A stretch of 64,000 bases of DNA from Glandiceps talaboti (taxonomy: Eukaryota; Hemichordata; Enteropneusta; Spengelidae). Made by a program: the position numbers and the translations under genes. The DNA lies in the NCBI RefSeq assembly GCF_964340395.1, contig NC_135555.1:2876001-2940000 (forward strand). Direction: 5' to 3'. The notes under the pieces were generated by a model that was given only the letters and a program-made list of their open reading frames with translations, was not told where the DNA came from and ran no database searches. Shown piece after piece: positions 1 through 12,314 of this stretch; positions within the stretch are counted from its first letter, which is position 1, and each line of letters opens with the position of its first letter.

Positions 1-1413
1 TTGTATATGGAAATTACATGGAAATTGATAGCAATTAAACTGCGTCATAAGTCAGCTGGTCAATAGAGTCTTATTATGCGATCACACATATGTTGATAAT
101 TGGACAATTACTCTTCCTGCATCACACACATCCTGTCATTATGGACTCAATCATTCTTAATAGTATTTGTTCTGGATGGTTTCATGTTCGCCACCCCCAC
201 ATCTTATGTTGCTCGGTGATCGATATTAAAGTTAAATTTCGGGTTAGTTTACTATTTTGTGAGTGGAACAAATTTAAGTGATCACTACGTGTCATCAACG
301 CAGACAAATTGTCAATCTTGATGTTGTAAATGGTGAACAGGGTCAATTGCCCATATTTAATATCACGCATTCTTTATCATTCATACTCAATAAACTTTAA
401 ATATATAGACCTTGCACAGTCAGTTGTATTCTAAAATATAATATGCTATCTTGAAAAAACCACAAACCTAAGTTTATTTATTTAGATTATTACTTCAAAA
501 TTACTCATTCGTTCATTGGCAACCATTTTTCTCAGAGTTGATTATCCACAACTTTGATATCGTCATTCGTTATTTATTTTAACAGCATCACAAACATCGA
601 AAACTAGTCTGACATTACTGTCCTTAGCTGTAGTACTAGTATAAAGACATTTTTACGTACGTTGGTGTTTAGAATACACCAACAGATAAAGGTGTTTCGA
701 AAGTAGATCCCTCTTTGAATACACAAACGAATATGCAGTCAAATCATCGAGCCCAAATGTAAGTAAATATGTACGTAGCCTGTGTACGCTACGGTGACGT
801 ACACTGTCTGTTGTACCATGAGAGTTTATTTTAAAACTCAAAATATTGGAAAAATTAGCCCAATAATACCGTGTATGCACTACAATGACTACTCCAAATG
901 CAGGAAAGTGTGGTTAGCTACTTATTGACACTGAGATATAAATTAAAACGACGGTGGCTGTCACTTTTTATATTTTTATCGAATGTTTGTTCCGTAAGCC
1001 GACTGACTTTTACCACCCCGTTTTCTAAGCAATCCGATGGTGACACTCTGTGTATGGCCGAAAAGTTTGCGAAAGATTTATTTATCTATCTATTTATTTT
1101 TTGCCAAAAATCTACATGTATCAAGTTAATACATGAAAACTCGTACTTGTAATTATAACCTAGAATGGTACTCAATATATATATAACTTTTTAGGGGACA
1201 CATTTGATGACTTATCGCCATGTATTTTGGAGCACTGCCACGTCGTCTTTTGATATTTTTCCCGTTGGTACAACTACTCCTTTAACTACCATGTACGTCA
1301 GTCATTTGCCTACTGTATTCTGATATGCAAATATTGGGTCGTGAGGCAGGAAAACCTGAGGAGGGGAAGGTATTATTTCTGTAACATCTCTTACACAACT
1401 ATACATTGGGAAT
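1..1413. other. AT-rich stretch, no gene recognised
   Basis: Open frames here are short and resemble no family I know. No splice-flanked coding segment, tRNA or long repeat stands out. It is probably intergenic or intronic DNA. Confidence 0.5.
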
Positions 1414-1561
1414 CTTACTAACATTGCTACATTTTATCAATAGCTGTACAAAAGTCTTACTAATATTACTACATTTTATCAATAGCTGTACAAAAGTCTT
1501 ACTAACATTGCTACATTTTATCAATAGCTGTACAAAAGTCTTACTAACGTTGCTACATTTT
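1414..1561. repeat. 42-bp tandem repeat, about 3.6 copies
   Basis: A 42-bp unit beginning CTTACTAACATTGCTACATT restarts at 1414, 1456, 1498 and 1540 with few substitutions. Because 42 is divisible by 3, frames stay open on both strands, but the products are only the repeat. A single inverted copy of the unit core (ATAAAATGTAGCAATGTTAG) lies at about 1745-1764, making a loose inverted repeat with the array. Confidence 0.9.
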
Positions 1562-2022
1562 ATTGTCTGGCTTGACAAAAAGGTTATTTCTTTCATCTTA
1601 TTTCTTATCTTAGCAGATCGTCACCAAATATTGTACAATGTAACCGCATTTTATTTTTTTAGTCAATGGATTAAAATGTAACAATTGCACTTTCAACTTT
1701 GTTTTGCCAGACAGCAACACGAAGACAATTGTCACAGTAGAAAATAAAATGTAGCAATGTTAGCAGACGACCATTTGTTTCTAGTCAACCGGTTTCCCCT
1801 GCAAAAGAAGGCGCAATAGACAAAGTCTAGGATGGATTCACAACTTACCAATGAAGGAATAACGTCCGTGTGTAATGTCCGATCGGTGTTCAAATGATAT
1901 AAATTAATAAAAATAGACGGTTGACTCTAAATGTTCATGTAAAATGCGTTTTAATATTTGCGTAATGGTGCACAGGTGCGATTTAGTATTTGATACCCAT
2001 AATGCATTGTGCCCTGTATATT

Positions 2023-2332
2023 TTCTCTATATGTTAAAACACTTGGTAAGTCTCTATATATTAAAACACGTGATAAATCTCTATATGTTAAAACACGTGA
2101 TAAATCTCTATATGTTAAAACACGTGATAAATCTCTATATGTTAAAACACGTGATAAATCTCTATATGTTAAAACACGTGATAAATCTCTATATGTTAAA
2201 ACACGTGATAAATCTCTATATTAAAACACGTGATAAATCTCTATATGTTAAAACACGTGATAAATCTCTATATGTTAAAACACGTGATAAATCGCTATAT
2301 GAACGCATAGTAATCTCTACATAAAACACGTG
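2023..2332. repeat. 27-bp minisatellite carrying ten E-boxes
   Basis: About ten copies of a 27-bp unit (TAAATCTCTATATGTTAAAA followed by CACGTGA). Every full unit contains the palindrome CACGTG, the first at 2067-2072 and the last at 2327-2332. One unit has lost a few bases (ATATTAAAA at about 2218). The open frames across it are repeat translation and not a gene. Confidence 0.92.
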
Positions 2333-2439
2333 GTATATCTTTAAGTGATAAACAGGAATGGACTAACAGTATTTTTTACATTATGTAACTTGAATTCATC
2401 TGGGCAAACAACTTAAACATAATAGTGGAACTGAAAATA

Positions 2440-2461
2440 TCCTTTCTTTCTTTCTTTATAT

Positions 2462-2532
<71 letters not shown>

Positions 2533-2572
2533 TAGTGTAATTTTTCATTTATTTATTTATTTATTACGTATT
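2440..2572. repeat. (TTTA)n microsatellite
   Basis: A short CTTT run passes into a long TTTA/ATTT array with one interruption at about 2535-2547. Confidence 0.95.
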
Positions 2573-3581
2573 GTTTAATTGATTATTTATTCACTTAAGC
2601 CAACGGGGTGTACACCTAACTTACGGATGTTATTGAGGGAAGTTGAAAAAGCTGACATTAAAGTAGAGAAAACTCCGTCAATCACATCCTGCTATGTTGG
2701 GCAATAAAAGAGCTGTTAACTATCAAGTCAAACGATAAGCTCAACCTCAACCTCAAGCAAATGATCAACGTTGATAATTACAGTGTATTTATTATGGAAA
2801 TGTATATTGTTTATTCGAGATTTCTTCTAATTGTAACATAGGTTAACAGAATTACACCGACTACCGACACTTTGTATTTCTAAGTGTTTAAAATGTGTAA
2901 TGAAAGTATAAGAAAGCATAGTGGTGTTATTACCTGCTGGCATTCACTGTGTTTATAGTGTCATGGATAAAGAAATCAATGATGCATGTGTAGTTCGTTG
3001 GTTAATCATTTTATCTTCAATGATTTATTTGACATATCCTTCACCGAAAGGAAAGTTTCGACACCAACATTTTAACTACGTCAATAGTAATATTGATTTT
3101 GTTATTAGCCATAGCACTGCAAGGTTTAAAGGACATATTTGAACGGACTGCAGTCTAACAGGGTAGAAACTTTGCCATTCATATCACGACATATATATAT
3201 ATAGTACATACAAGACATACAAGGCACTATCAGAATAATGGGTTGAATTAATTATTCAATCCCAATGTCCTTGTACACACGTCAACGCATTTGAGTAATT
3301 AGCCGCTATACAACATTAATAAACATCGTAACTGCATAGGTAAGAGTGGCTGCCGTGGTTGCATACATGGGGACAATGTATTAAGAATGTAGACTTCCAT
3401 CTATTGACTCTTGGCTCATATGCTCCCTGTAATTTTACATATGGTTATGTTAATGTTCCTTTAAGTTTGATTCATTACGTGCGTTTTATCTCCGCAATTA
3501 GTTGTTCATTGACTAGACTTTGATTTCTCACGAAGATTGGCATATCTCGCCATAATATAATGTATATAGCATTTAGACGGC
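2573..3581. other. Non-repetitive stretch, nothing recognised
   Basis: Apart from a short TA run near 3190 I see no repeat, RNA gene or credible exon. The one 73-codon frame (2921-3142) has no recognisable motif. Confidence 0.5.
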
Positions 3582-3667
3582 TGTATGTATGTATGTATGT
3601 ATGTATGTATGTATGTATGTATGTATGTATGTATGTATGTATGTATGTATGTATGTATGTATGTATG
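3582..3667. repeat. (GTAT)n microsatellite
   Basis: About 21 nearly perfect GTAT units. Confidence 0.97.
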
Positions 3668-3777
3668 ACTGTACTTACTAGAATGTATGTATGTACTCGT
3701 GCTCATAAGGTACATGTAAGGGTCAAATAAAAAAATACTAATAGAAAGGTCATATCAACAGCAAGGTTATATATTAT

Positions 3778-5523
3778 GCAATAGGACTAGACACTTGAAT
3801 GGAATCTTATACACTAGGAGTAGACACTTGAATGAAATCTTATACAGTAGGAGTAGACACTTGAATGGAATCTTATACACTAGGAGTAGACACTTGAATG
3901 AAATCTTATACAGTAGGAGTAGACACTTGAATGGAATCTTATACAATAGGAGTAGACACTTGAATGAAATCTTATACAATAGGAGTAGACACTTGAATGA
4001 AATCTTATACAATAGGAGTAGACACTTGAATGAAATCTAATACAGTAGGAGTAGACACTTGAATGAAATCTTATACAATAGGAGTAGACACTTGAATGAA
4101 ATCTTATACAATAGGAGTAGACACTTGAATGAAATCTTATACAGTAGGAGTAGACACTTGAATGAAATCTTATACAATAGGAGTAGACACTTGAATGAAA
4201 TCTTATACAATAGGAGTAGACACTTGAATGAAATCTAATACAGTAGGAGTAGACACTTGAATGAAATCTTATACACTAGGAGTAGACACTTGAATGAAAT
4301 CTTATACAGTAGGAGTAGACACTTGAATGGAATCTTATACAATAGGAGTAGATACTTGAATGAAATCTTATACAATAGGAGTAGACACTTGAATGAAATC
4401 TTATACAATAGGAGTAGACACTTGAATGAAATCTTATACAGTAGGAGTAGGCACTTGAATGAAATCTTATACACTAGGAGTAGACATTTGAATGAAATCT
4501 TATACAATAGGAGTAGACACTTGAATGAAATCTTATACAATAGGAGTAGACACTTGAATGAAATCTTATACAGTAGGAGTAGACACTTGAATGGAATCTT
4601 ATACAATAGGAGTAGACACTTGAATGAAATCTTATACAATAGGAGTAGACACTTGAATGAAATCTTATACAATAGGAGTAGACACTTGAATGAAATCTTA
4701 TACAATAGGAGTAGACATTTGAATGAAATCTTATACAATAGGAGTAGACACTTGAATGAAATCTTATACAGTAGGAGTAGACACTTGAATGGAATCTTAT
4801 ACAATAGGAGTAGACACTTGAATGAAATCTTATACAATAGGAGTAGACACTTGAATGAAATCTTATACAATAGGAGTAGACACTTGAATGAAATCTTATA
4901 CAGTAGGAGTAGGCACTTGAATGAAATCTTATACACTAGGAGTAGACATTTGAATGAAATCTTATACAATAGGAGTAGACACTTGAATGAAATCTTATAC
5001 AATAGGAGTAGACATTTGAATGAAATCTTATACAATAGGAGTAGACATTTGAATGAAATCTTATACACTAGGAGTAGACATTTGAATGAAATCTTATACA
5101 ATAGGAGTAGACATTTGAATGAAATCTTATACACTAGGAGTAGACATTTGAATGAAATCTTATACAATAGGAGTAGACACTTGAATGAAATCTTATACAA
5201 TAGGAGTAGACACTTGAATGAAATCTTATACAATAGGACTAGACACTTGAATGAAATCTTATACAATAGGAGTAGACACTTGAATGAAATCTTATACAAT
5301 AGGACTAGACACTTGAATGAAATCTTATACACTAGGAGTAGACACTTGAATGAAATCTTATACACTAGGAGTAGACACTTGAATGAAATCTTATACACTA
5401 GGAGTAGACACTTGAATGAAATCTTATACACTAGGAGTAGACACTTGAATGAAATCTTATACAATAGGAGTAGACACTTGAATGAAATCTTATACAGTAG
5501 GAGTAGACACTTGAATGAAATCT
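3778..5523. repeat. 33-bp minisatellite, about 53 copies
   Basis: The unit reads GTAGACACTTGAATGAAATC then TTATACAATAGGA (33 bp), and the array is about 1.74 kb long. Variant sites recur: ACAATAGG, ACAGTAGG or ACACTAGG; TGAAATC or TGGAATC; GACACTTG, GACATTTG or GGCACTTG. Since 33 is divisible by 3 and the unit lacks stops in one frame on each strand, both strands are open for more than 400 codons. This is a by-product of the repeat, not evidence of a protein. Variant order shows higher-order structure: the GGCACTTG unit followed by an ACACTAGG and a GACATTTG unit occurs near 4441 and again 462 bp (14 units) later near 4903. Confidence 0.95.
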
Positions 5524-7013
5524 CTATGTCTTATGGTTGGAGAGCTGTTACCCAAGTGATTGATTTGTATACCCAAAATGGCTGTAATTCAGTAAAAAAG
5601 TTATATAAGCATTAGAGAAAGAGTGTAACTCTGTCCTATATTACGTGTTTACATTTTCAAAAAACAAATTGGCATCATTTTTAGAAGACAACATGTCTGT
5701 GATATGCAAGAAATGGTTTGATTCAGGTAATTGACCGTGAGGATCAAGGTCTTAAAGAAAGCTTGCTTATGATAATATGGGGTAGATATTTGGATGGAGT
5801 CTCTGTGTTTTATCGTTTTGTTAGCTGTGCTGTAAAATTGCTCCTTAACAACAAAGTGGCTGCCATTCGGTCAAATTTGTATATTCCGCGAAAAAAATGA
5901 CGCGTATGTTCAATATTATACTGGTATGTCACCTTTGTGACAGGTTTGAATGAAATTGGATATTGCACATATTACTGACAGATGGACGCACTGACGGATG
6001 CACGGTGCGACGCACGTATGGAAGATCAAGGGTCTCCGGAGATACAATTGGTCACTACTATGAGCTCTAACGTCCACCCCTCCCAGATCTGTAGAGAGGC
6101 GGAGCCCCCAATGCATTCTGGTAACCGAGACTGCCCAAAATGGAAAAGTTATTTTTTTTTAAATTATGTAGCATAGAACATTACTTGACACACCTCCAAC
6201 GTATCAATGCTCCAGACAACGCACCTTATCTATTCTAATATAAATTTGACATATGTATGAACAAATTTATGTGAATTGAATAATATTATGTCATATAAAA
6301 CTATGAATATTACATTATTTATATCTCACTCTGGTAAAAAAAAACACCGTGACATTGAACTCATTAATATTCCATTCATATTATTATTTTAAATCACTGT
6401 CTATTTTTCCAATTAGAGTGGTGACATTTCATTAATCATCCCAATTACATAATTACTATAGTTAGTGCTATCTGGGTGGTCTGTGATGCTATAGATAAAT
6501 GTACTATTACTGTTAAAAACAGACCTATTAGGCGTCATTAACCATCCACATCAATCACTATCAACTAAAAAAGAACATCAACTTTCTAAAATAACTGTGC
6601 AATAGAAAGCATTGTCATTTTATCCTTTGCTATACATAAATCAAAATTAACTACAAAATCATCATTTAAAAAATCGACGAATCTGAACATGTTTAGTTGA
6701 TACGAGTTATTTAAGAAGAGTACATTCTATAATTTAGGACTAAAAACAGTTGACAAATTTTAAAAAAGTATAGAAACACATTTTTTTAAAATGGTGAGAA
6801 AATGCTTGACGACTATCATCAAGATCAAAGTTCATCAATCGAAAAATTAGCCAAAAGCTAATTTACATGCCTGATCCACCTTGCAGAGAATATTGCGCGC
6901 GTTTATGACGGACATATGACAGCGAAATTGGCTTGTGACCATTCAAATCTCGGCTCTCATTATGTAAATGTACTAAGAAGGTTTTCAAAGGCCCTGTAAC
7001 ATGTGTATTCCAC
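5524..7013. other. AT-rich stretch, mostly unexplained
   Basis: No gene recognised. A retroelement-tail-like fragment lies at 5930-6010 (listed separately). The rest is AT-rich with many short A and T runs. Confidence 0.5.
5930..6010 (+). repeat. Retroelement 3'-tail-like fragment
   Basis: Contains TTTGAATGAAATTGGATATT, then a CACATA step, then ACAGATGGACGCACTGACGG. The order AAGTTT-CATTGAAATTGG, short spacer, then CAGA/GACGGA-rich tail recurs near 9018-9075 and 48270-48350. That suggests one dispersed repeat family ending in a (CAGA)n-like tail. The family is not identified. Confidence 0.4.
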
Positions 7014-7183
7014 AGTTTCATAATCTATACTCGAAGTGTACAACTACAAATAGCCACAAATTGCTCATCCGTGTTTATTGAACTGCACTGCTAGACAAGA
7101 GAAGCATCACTCGACGCTGTCTTCAATACCATCAACACGTCTGTGCATTTATAGAGGCAGAGAAAAACTGCATAACCACGCAG
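7014..7183 (+). other. Possible untranslated exon with strong splice donor
   Basis: ATTCCACAG at 7006-7014 could be an acceptor, and CACGCAG|GTAAGTTT places a near-consensus donor after 7183. No recognisable protein is encoded between them. It could be a 5' exon of the hormone gene, whose coding exon starts after an acceptor at 12276, but nothing in the sequence proves the connection. Confidence 0.15.
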
Positions 7184-7639
7184 GTAAGTTTGATTTTAAA
7201 AATCCGAAAAAAAAAGTCTTCAGAAGAATATTATTATTGAAATTGTTTACTTTCGGACAACATATATTTATCCCTCAATATATTCATTTGTTTTCATGCA
7301 AGGATATTTCCAAACTGTTGAGAAGACAATTGTCGCTCAGCAGATCGAACTATATATGATTATTAAAATGATCTTCATTGGTCTAAATGAATTCGGAAAT
7401 TTGTTGAATGGTCACCACTGAGAAGTGCACTAATATTATAACAAGAGGAAACCGAAGATCCGGGGCCGGGAAAACCCGATTGTTCGGTATACCGGTAGGA
7501 TCTTAATAGCACTTTGTGTACACCTGGTTATTTTAATTCGTAATCAAACCCAGCCAGCGCGGAGTGAATTCAAACCCAGATTTAAGATACGACGTGTCCT
7601 GACACCCTATCAGTAACTTACTTCATTTACACACTTAAA

Positions 7640-7765
7640 AGAGAGCCCTGGTTAGGGCTGAATTACACAATGTATCTCAGTGTCGAGAGCCCAGACTGTA
7701 TGTAGTCCCCACTTGTAAGAGGTGTGCGAGCTAAGCGCTCGGCCATCGACAACCTATATAAATTT
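7640..7765 (-). repeat. tRNA-derived SINE-like fragment
   Basis: On the minus strand TGGCCGAGCGCTTAG (7745-7731) resembles a tRNA-Ser/Leu A box. A degenerate B-box-like segment lies about 40 nt on, near 7692-7681. The distal part, complement of TGGTTAGGGCTGAATTACAC (7651-7670), recurs near 19139-19158 as TGGTTAGGGCTGAATGACAC. A shared 3' part plus a tRNA-like head is typical of SINEs. It is too diverged to be a tRNA gene. Confidence 0.4.
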
Positions 7766-7851
7766 GTGGAATAACAGATGACAAATATAGTCCTGCCTAT
7801 AGTATTAAAATTGTAGCTAGACTGATAGAGTCGATTTCAAAAAACCCTTAC

Positions 7852-7894
7852 AAAGACAAGACAAGACAAGACAAGACAAGACAAGTCAAGACAA
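7852..7894. repeat. (ACAAG)n microsatellite
   Basis: About eight ACAAG pentamers with one substitution. Confidence 0.95.
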
Positions 7895-9394
7895 AAAAAT
7901 ACGGTGTTATCGTGGGTCAGACAGGAAATACAGGTAATAGTGAGTATAGACATCCATGGATATACGATTTCGTTCCAGTCTTTGATTTTCATTGCACACT
8001 TTGCTGTATCACCGGTTAATTATCACAAAATAAAGAATTTGTCGAACGCTTGGCTTCATTTGCGTCAAATTGATACATCAAGTCTCACATCATTGCAGTT
8101 TCAGTAACGTTAAAAATATGTCCACTTCCCTAAATTACTCGACGATGCGTATAGTTTTATTTTCGAAGTGAGTTCATTCAGATAAGTAACGAAAGGTCAC
8201 AGATTTAACCTTAAATTGTAGAAGTAATTTCGATTTCATATGGATTCTTTTTTTAATGGCGATAAAACGCCTCCTTTTAGACTACGAGGATGCGATGACC
8301 GTATACATTGACAAATAAAACTGTAACAAGGACATGATTATGACAATCGTGATTACATGGTAAGATGTATGATATTTACATATCTATGATATTTATGATA
8401 TTTACTACATTTCATAAAAGATTAATACTACATCTGAAATAAATAAGGACATCCTTCTTGAAAGAAGAAAGTGATATTAGTTTTATTGCATTTTCTAACA
8501 ATTTCATGGTCGAAAATCCGAGGCCTTCAAATTGAGAGGATAATTTGTATCAAAGAATACTGTACTATCGAGTTGGATACAATTTGAAGACTGAATTCTC
8601 AAGATATTGCATGATTACAAGAAGTCAATAATTATGCTAATGATCGTGAAAATGCGTATGACTTTTACCAAGTATAACAGGTTCCTGAAATTAGCTTAAC
8701 GAAGACGTATGTCTGAGGATACCGTGTCCGCCGACAAACGGACAATTAATATGCAGGGAGTACATTCAAATTAAACTAATGAGATCTAGACAAAACATTA
8801 TAGAGTGTAACAATTCAATTTGATCCCATAGTGTTAGGGATAGTAATTTTGCAAATTTATGCAAAAATAATGTGATTCATCGTACTGTGTCATCCATAGA
8901 TTAAACATTTGCCAAGTGCTGGTTTAGATATAGCCCGTTATGGCAAATATGCAAATTATGATGATTAGTATGCACGAATCACTCTAAAACCAACCGATTC
9001 TAAACATGGCCACATAGGATATTTGCACCAAATTTCATTGAATAAATAAATGGCACATACAGACAGCACAAAAATGTAAGCATCCCTTTGGATGCCAAAA
9101 CTGGTGAAAACGCTTTGATAAGTTTCAGGATGGACACACATGAGGAATGCACATAGAAAATGCAAGAAAGGTAATAAAAAAAACCGCCATGACGTAAATC
9201 CTCAGTTTTGGCGGGAAAGTTTTAGAAATTGATAAGTAGAAATTTAGACTCCATGATAGTAGTTTGGATCTATAGCTTTGTACACGACGATGTAGCCACG
9301 GGCAAGGTAATTCAAGCCATACTCATCACCATGGCATCTACGTACGTAACGCGGATCCTTGTACGATTACGTTTGTAGGTATTTGTATGTTATT
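7895..9394. other. No gene recognised
   Basis: Short open frames only. A second retroelement-tail-like patch at 9018-9075 contains CCAAATTTCATTGAATAAAT followed by ACATACAGACAGCAC. Otherwise nothing is identified. Confidence 0.45.
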
Positions 9395-9469
9395 ATTATT
9401 AATCATCATCATCATCATCGTCATCGTCATCATCATCGTCATCGTCATCGTCACCACCACCATCATCAC

Positions 9470-9525
<56 letters not shown>

Positions 9526-9590
9526 CCACCACCACCACCACCACCACCACCACCACCACTACCATCACCACCACCATCGTCGCCGTTATT
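9395..9590. repeat. Compound trinucleotide repeat (ATC/GTC/ACC)n
   Basis: CATCAT, CGTCAT and CACCAC blocks run for about 195 bp, giving apparent poly-His/Arg, poly-Val/Thr and poly-Met/Val frames. These frames are artefacts of the repeat. Confidence 0.95.
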
Positions 9591-11611
9591 GAAATATCAA
9601 TTTATATACTAACAAAACATAGGCTAGGGAGATGCTTTTGTACTTCAGTTATCTATGTCAAAACCAAATCTGCTGTACTTTGCAGTAGCATGGAGGTAGA
9701 AACACGTGGCAGTAGCAAGGAAATTAGTAGGTTTGACGCCACACATACCACTGTCAAACTCTACAAGGTCAACAAACTATCTTTGGTATTTACTCAGTGT
9801 CTAATGGAATCTCCATTTTCTGATAAACGTATTTCCTTTCAAAGATGATAACGATATATTATAGCAGAAACAATACAAACGATAAAAAAACTACAGTCGT
9901 GAAACGCTGCCGCTGCCAAACTGTCATATCTTTCAAAAGTACGATAGTGCTATGATAACACGACCTTCATCCGAAAATACACCATTGCTATCAGAATATT
10001 TCATAACAATAAGTACATTGCATATTCAAAATCAAATTATTCAAGTTCCATTGACTTTTTGTTTGCTTCGTTTGACGTCACAGTATATGAAGACCATTTG
10101 TTGGCTTGTAGAATAATGTAGAATACGTGTATTCAGTTTTTATTTCGACGAGAGCAGATACAGAGTACGCCATGTGTTTCATTGTTAAAAATGTGACACT
10201 TCTTACTGCCAGGCAATCATGTTACTTTACGTAATATGTGTAAAAGCACAGATAGTAACATTTTTGTTGTTTGTGACTGACAATTCAGCGCATTTCGTCT
10301 TGCGATAGCAATGTACAGGTAATGTAAATGGTATACTCTAACAATACCGCTTCTTTAATCCACGCGATCCCATTTTGTTCGAACTGTGACCAAATAGCCC
10401 CCTCCCCTCCATTCCCTGCCATTTGCCATGTGAAGAATGAAATCTATATGGTTTTACAGGCGAAGCATTAGAAATATTAATACACACAATCATCTTGTTT
10501 TCACATTTCGTCATTTATTTGAAGTCTGAAATAGAAGCACAATTTTTAAAGTTCCAAAGTAATATAGTTCTGTGGAAGATAGTTGAAATGACGTACTACC
10601 ATTCGTAATAGTAGTAGTACAGCTTGGGTCGATCTATGAGAATCACACGAACGAGATCATGCAAATCACGAGAGTTGATATCCCAACCACTGATGGAAAC
10701 ATTAGGGATATGGGTAAATGGGATGCATGTAAGCCTTAAGGAAACTCTGTATAGTGTTTTTACTTCAAGCAGTCGTTCAAATAAACTGTAGTTAACTTCT
10801 CAATTATCACTAGCTTCCCAACAACGTTAATATAAAATTCAAGCTTCTCCTGATTATCTTGAGGGGCACTGCATTACCTAGCTCAGCCATACATGTCGCT
10901 AATCTACTCACTTGGTACGAACCCAGACACAAACTTCGATCCAAGGACAAACTTGTAGTGATGTCCAGGTTCGAACCAGGTGAGCAGACACGTGTTTTCA
11001 AACGAAAAACGAACATTCGTGACTGCGGCTCAAGAGTTATAAAACTAATTGGCCGAAAAGTTTTGGAAGTGTTAAGGCTACCTTTCTAAAGAGAAGTATA
11101 CGTTTAGTACTTTTGATGTTGTGTCACTTTTAATCTGTACAGCTTTACCAATTTCAAAAAGCATATGTTCTTGAAATTTGAACTTTCATGACTGTAACAC
11201 TTGTACTTGAAACAATAATTCTAGTTGAGGTTTTTTGAACACTGTTCAACTGTTTTATCTTTTTTTAAAAACGGTTTTTATTTTATCTTTTATGATTTTT
11301 AATACTTTTCATACATTATTTATGGTACAGTTGTTTTAAACCCGAGTGTCACTCGTAGCAAGTGATTCATAAATTATATTTTGTCTTTTATTTAATTTTT
11401 GCTTCGTAAATCGTATCTGAAAAGTAGCTTTTTCAACTGATAAGGGTGTAAAATGTACCATCGATCAATCAATATATCAATTAATCCCGACGGATTACTT
11501 ACATTTGGCCTTTGCTTTGCTTTGTTTTGCTTTTCTAGGCTTGGCTGGGAGGACATACTTATATGCAGTATATACATGAGTTATATTAGGCATAGATTGT
11601 CGTATTTAGTA

Positions 11612-11646
<35 letters not shown>

Positions 11647-12276
11647 CATCGCAAAAGGTACATCTTTAAAACATGTTGTGCTGCATAATGTGCAAGGTTT
11701 GATAAGGTGATATTACATAGCCTGGGTTATTTGATTGCTACCGGCATTAATTTTATTTTTGCACACGGTACAATTGTACTGTTGTTGCTATGGCCGTGTC
11801 CATGGTTGCTATTCACATTACTGTTTATTACTACTCATTCACCGAGTTACAAATAAGTTCCGTTTTAATAGCAAAGTGAAAGATTGTTTTTAATCTTAGC
11901 TTATTTTGGGAAATGTTACAATTTATTGCCAATTATTTTACGCTCTGTCGGTTTAGCTATAAAAATTTCCAGACCAGACCCGTAACTAAAACAGGAATGC
12001 ATTCTCGCAAAGACAAAGCTCATATTTCTGTAAAGAGACATTTGGTTTTACGCAAATACAGAAAATGTTTTCTGTGGCAAAGCAATTCTGCACAAGTGAC
12101 GTCACATTTCAACATTAGCAATAGCACCATGCATCAGCATTTTCTTTATCTAAACCCCCGCCCCAGCATACTACTTATATATTCGAGAGTTGGAAGTAAT
12201 GATATTTCGCCATCACTGTAAGAATTAATTATATGAGCGATATTTTATTAAGTGACGTCTTTATTTTTCTTTTCAG
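9591..12276. other. Upstream region of the hormone gene, no coding exon recognised
   Basis: No known protein family is visible. There is an (ATT)n run at 11617-11647. A GGTTCGAACC palindrome at 10970-10979 looks like a tRNA B box but lacks a partnering A box. The promoter and any 5' untranslated exon of the hormone gene may lie here, but I cannot place them. Confidence 0.4.
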
Positions 12277-12314
12277 GCTGAAATAAAATTGTTCAACATC
12301 GTCATCCCGTTGAA
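12277..12314 (+). other. 5' untranslated part of the hormone exon, after a splice acceptor
   Basis: The pyrimidine-rich TTATTTTTCTTTTCAG ending at 12276 is a good 3' splice site. The 38 bases to the ATG would be untranslated, so the coding sequence lies in one exon preceded by a 5'-UTR intron. Confidence 0.5.

Noticed and set aside
3778-5523. CRISPR-like repeat array
   Set aside because: Units are directly contiguous without unique spacers, and the genome is eukaryotic.
4257-5615. 452-codon plus frame and 409-codon minus frame over the 33-bp array
   Set aside because: Both are the same 33-bp repeat read in two directions. Open frames follow from unit length and lack of stops, and there is no supporting splice or domain signal.
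9387-9848. 153-codon frame over the trinucleotide repeat
   Set aside because: Poly-Val/Thr stretch from microsatellite; the remainder has no known motif.
10962-10985. tRNA gene suggested by GGTTCGAACC
   Set aside because: The word is palindromic, no A box lies at the right distance on either strand, and flanks do not form an acceptor stem.
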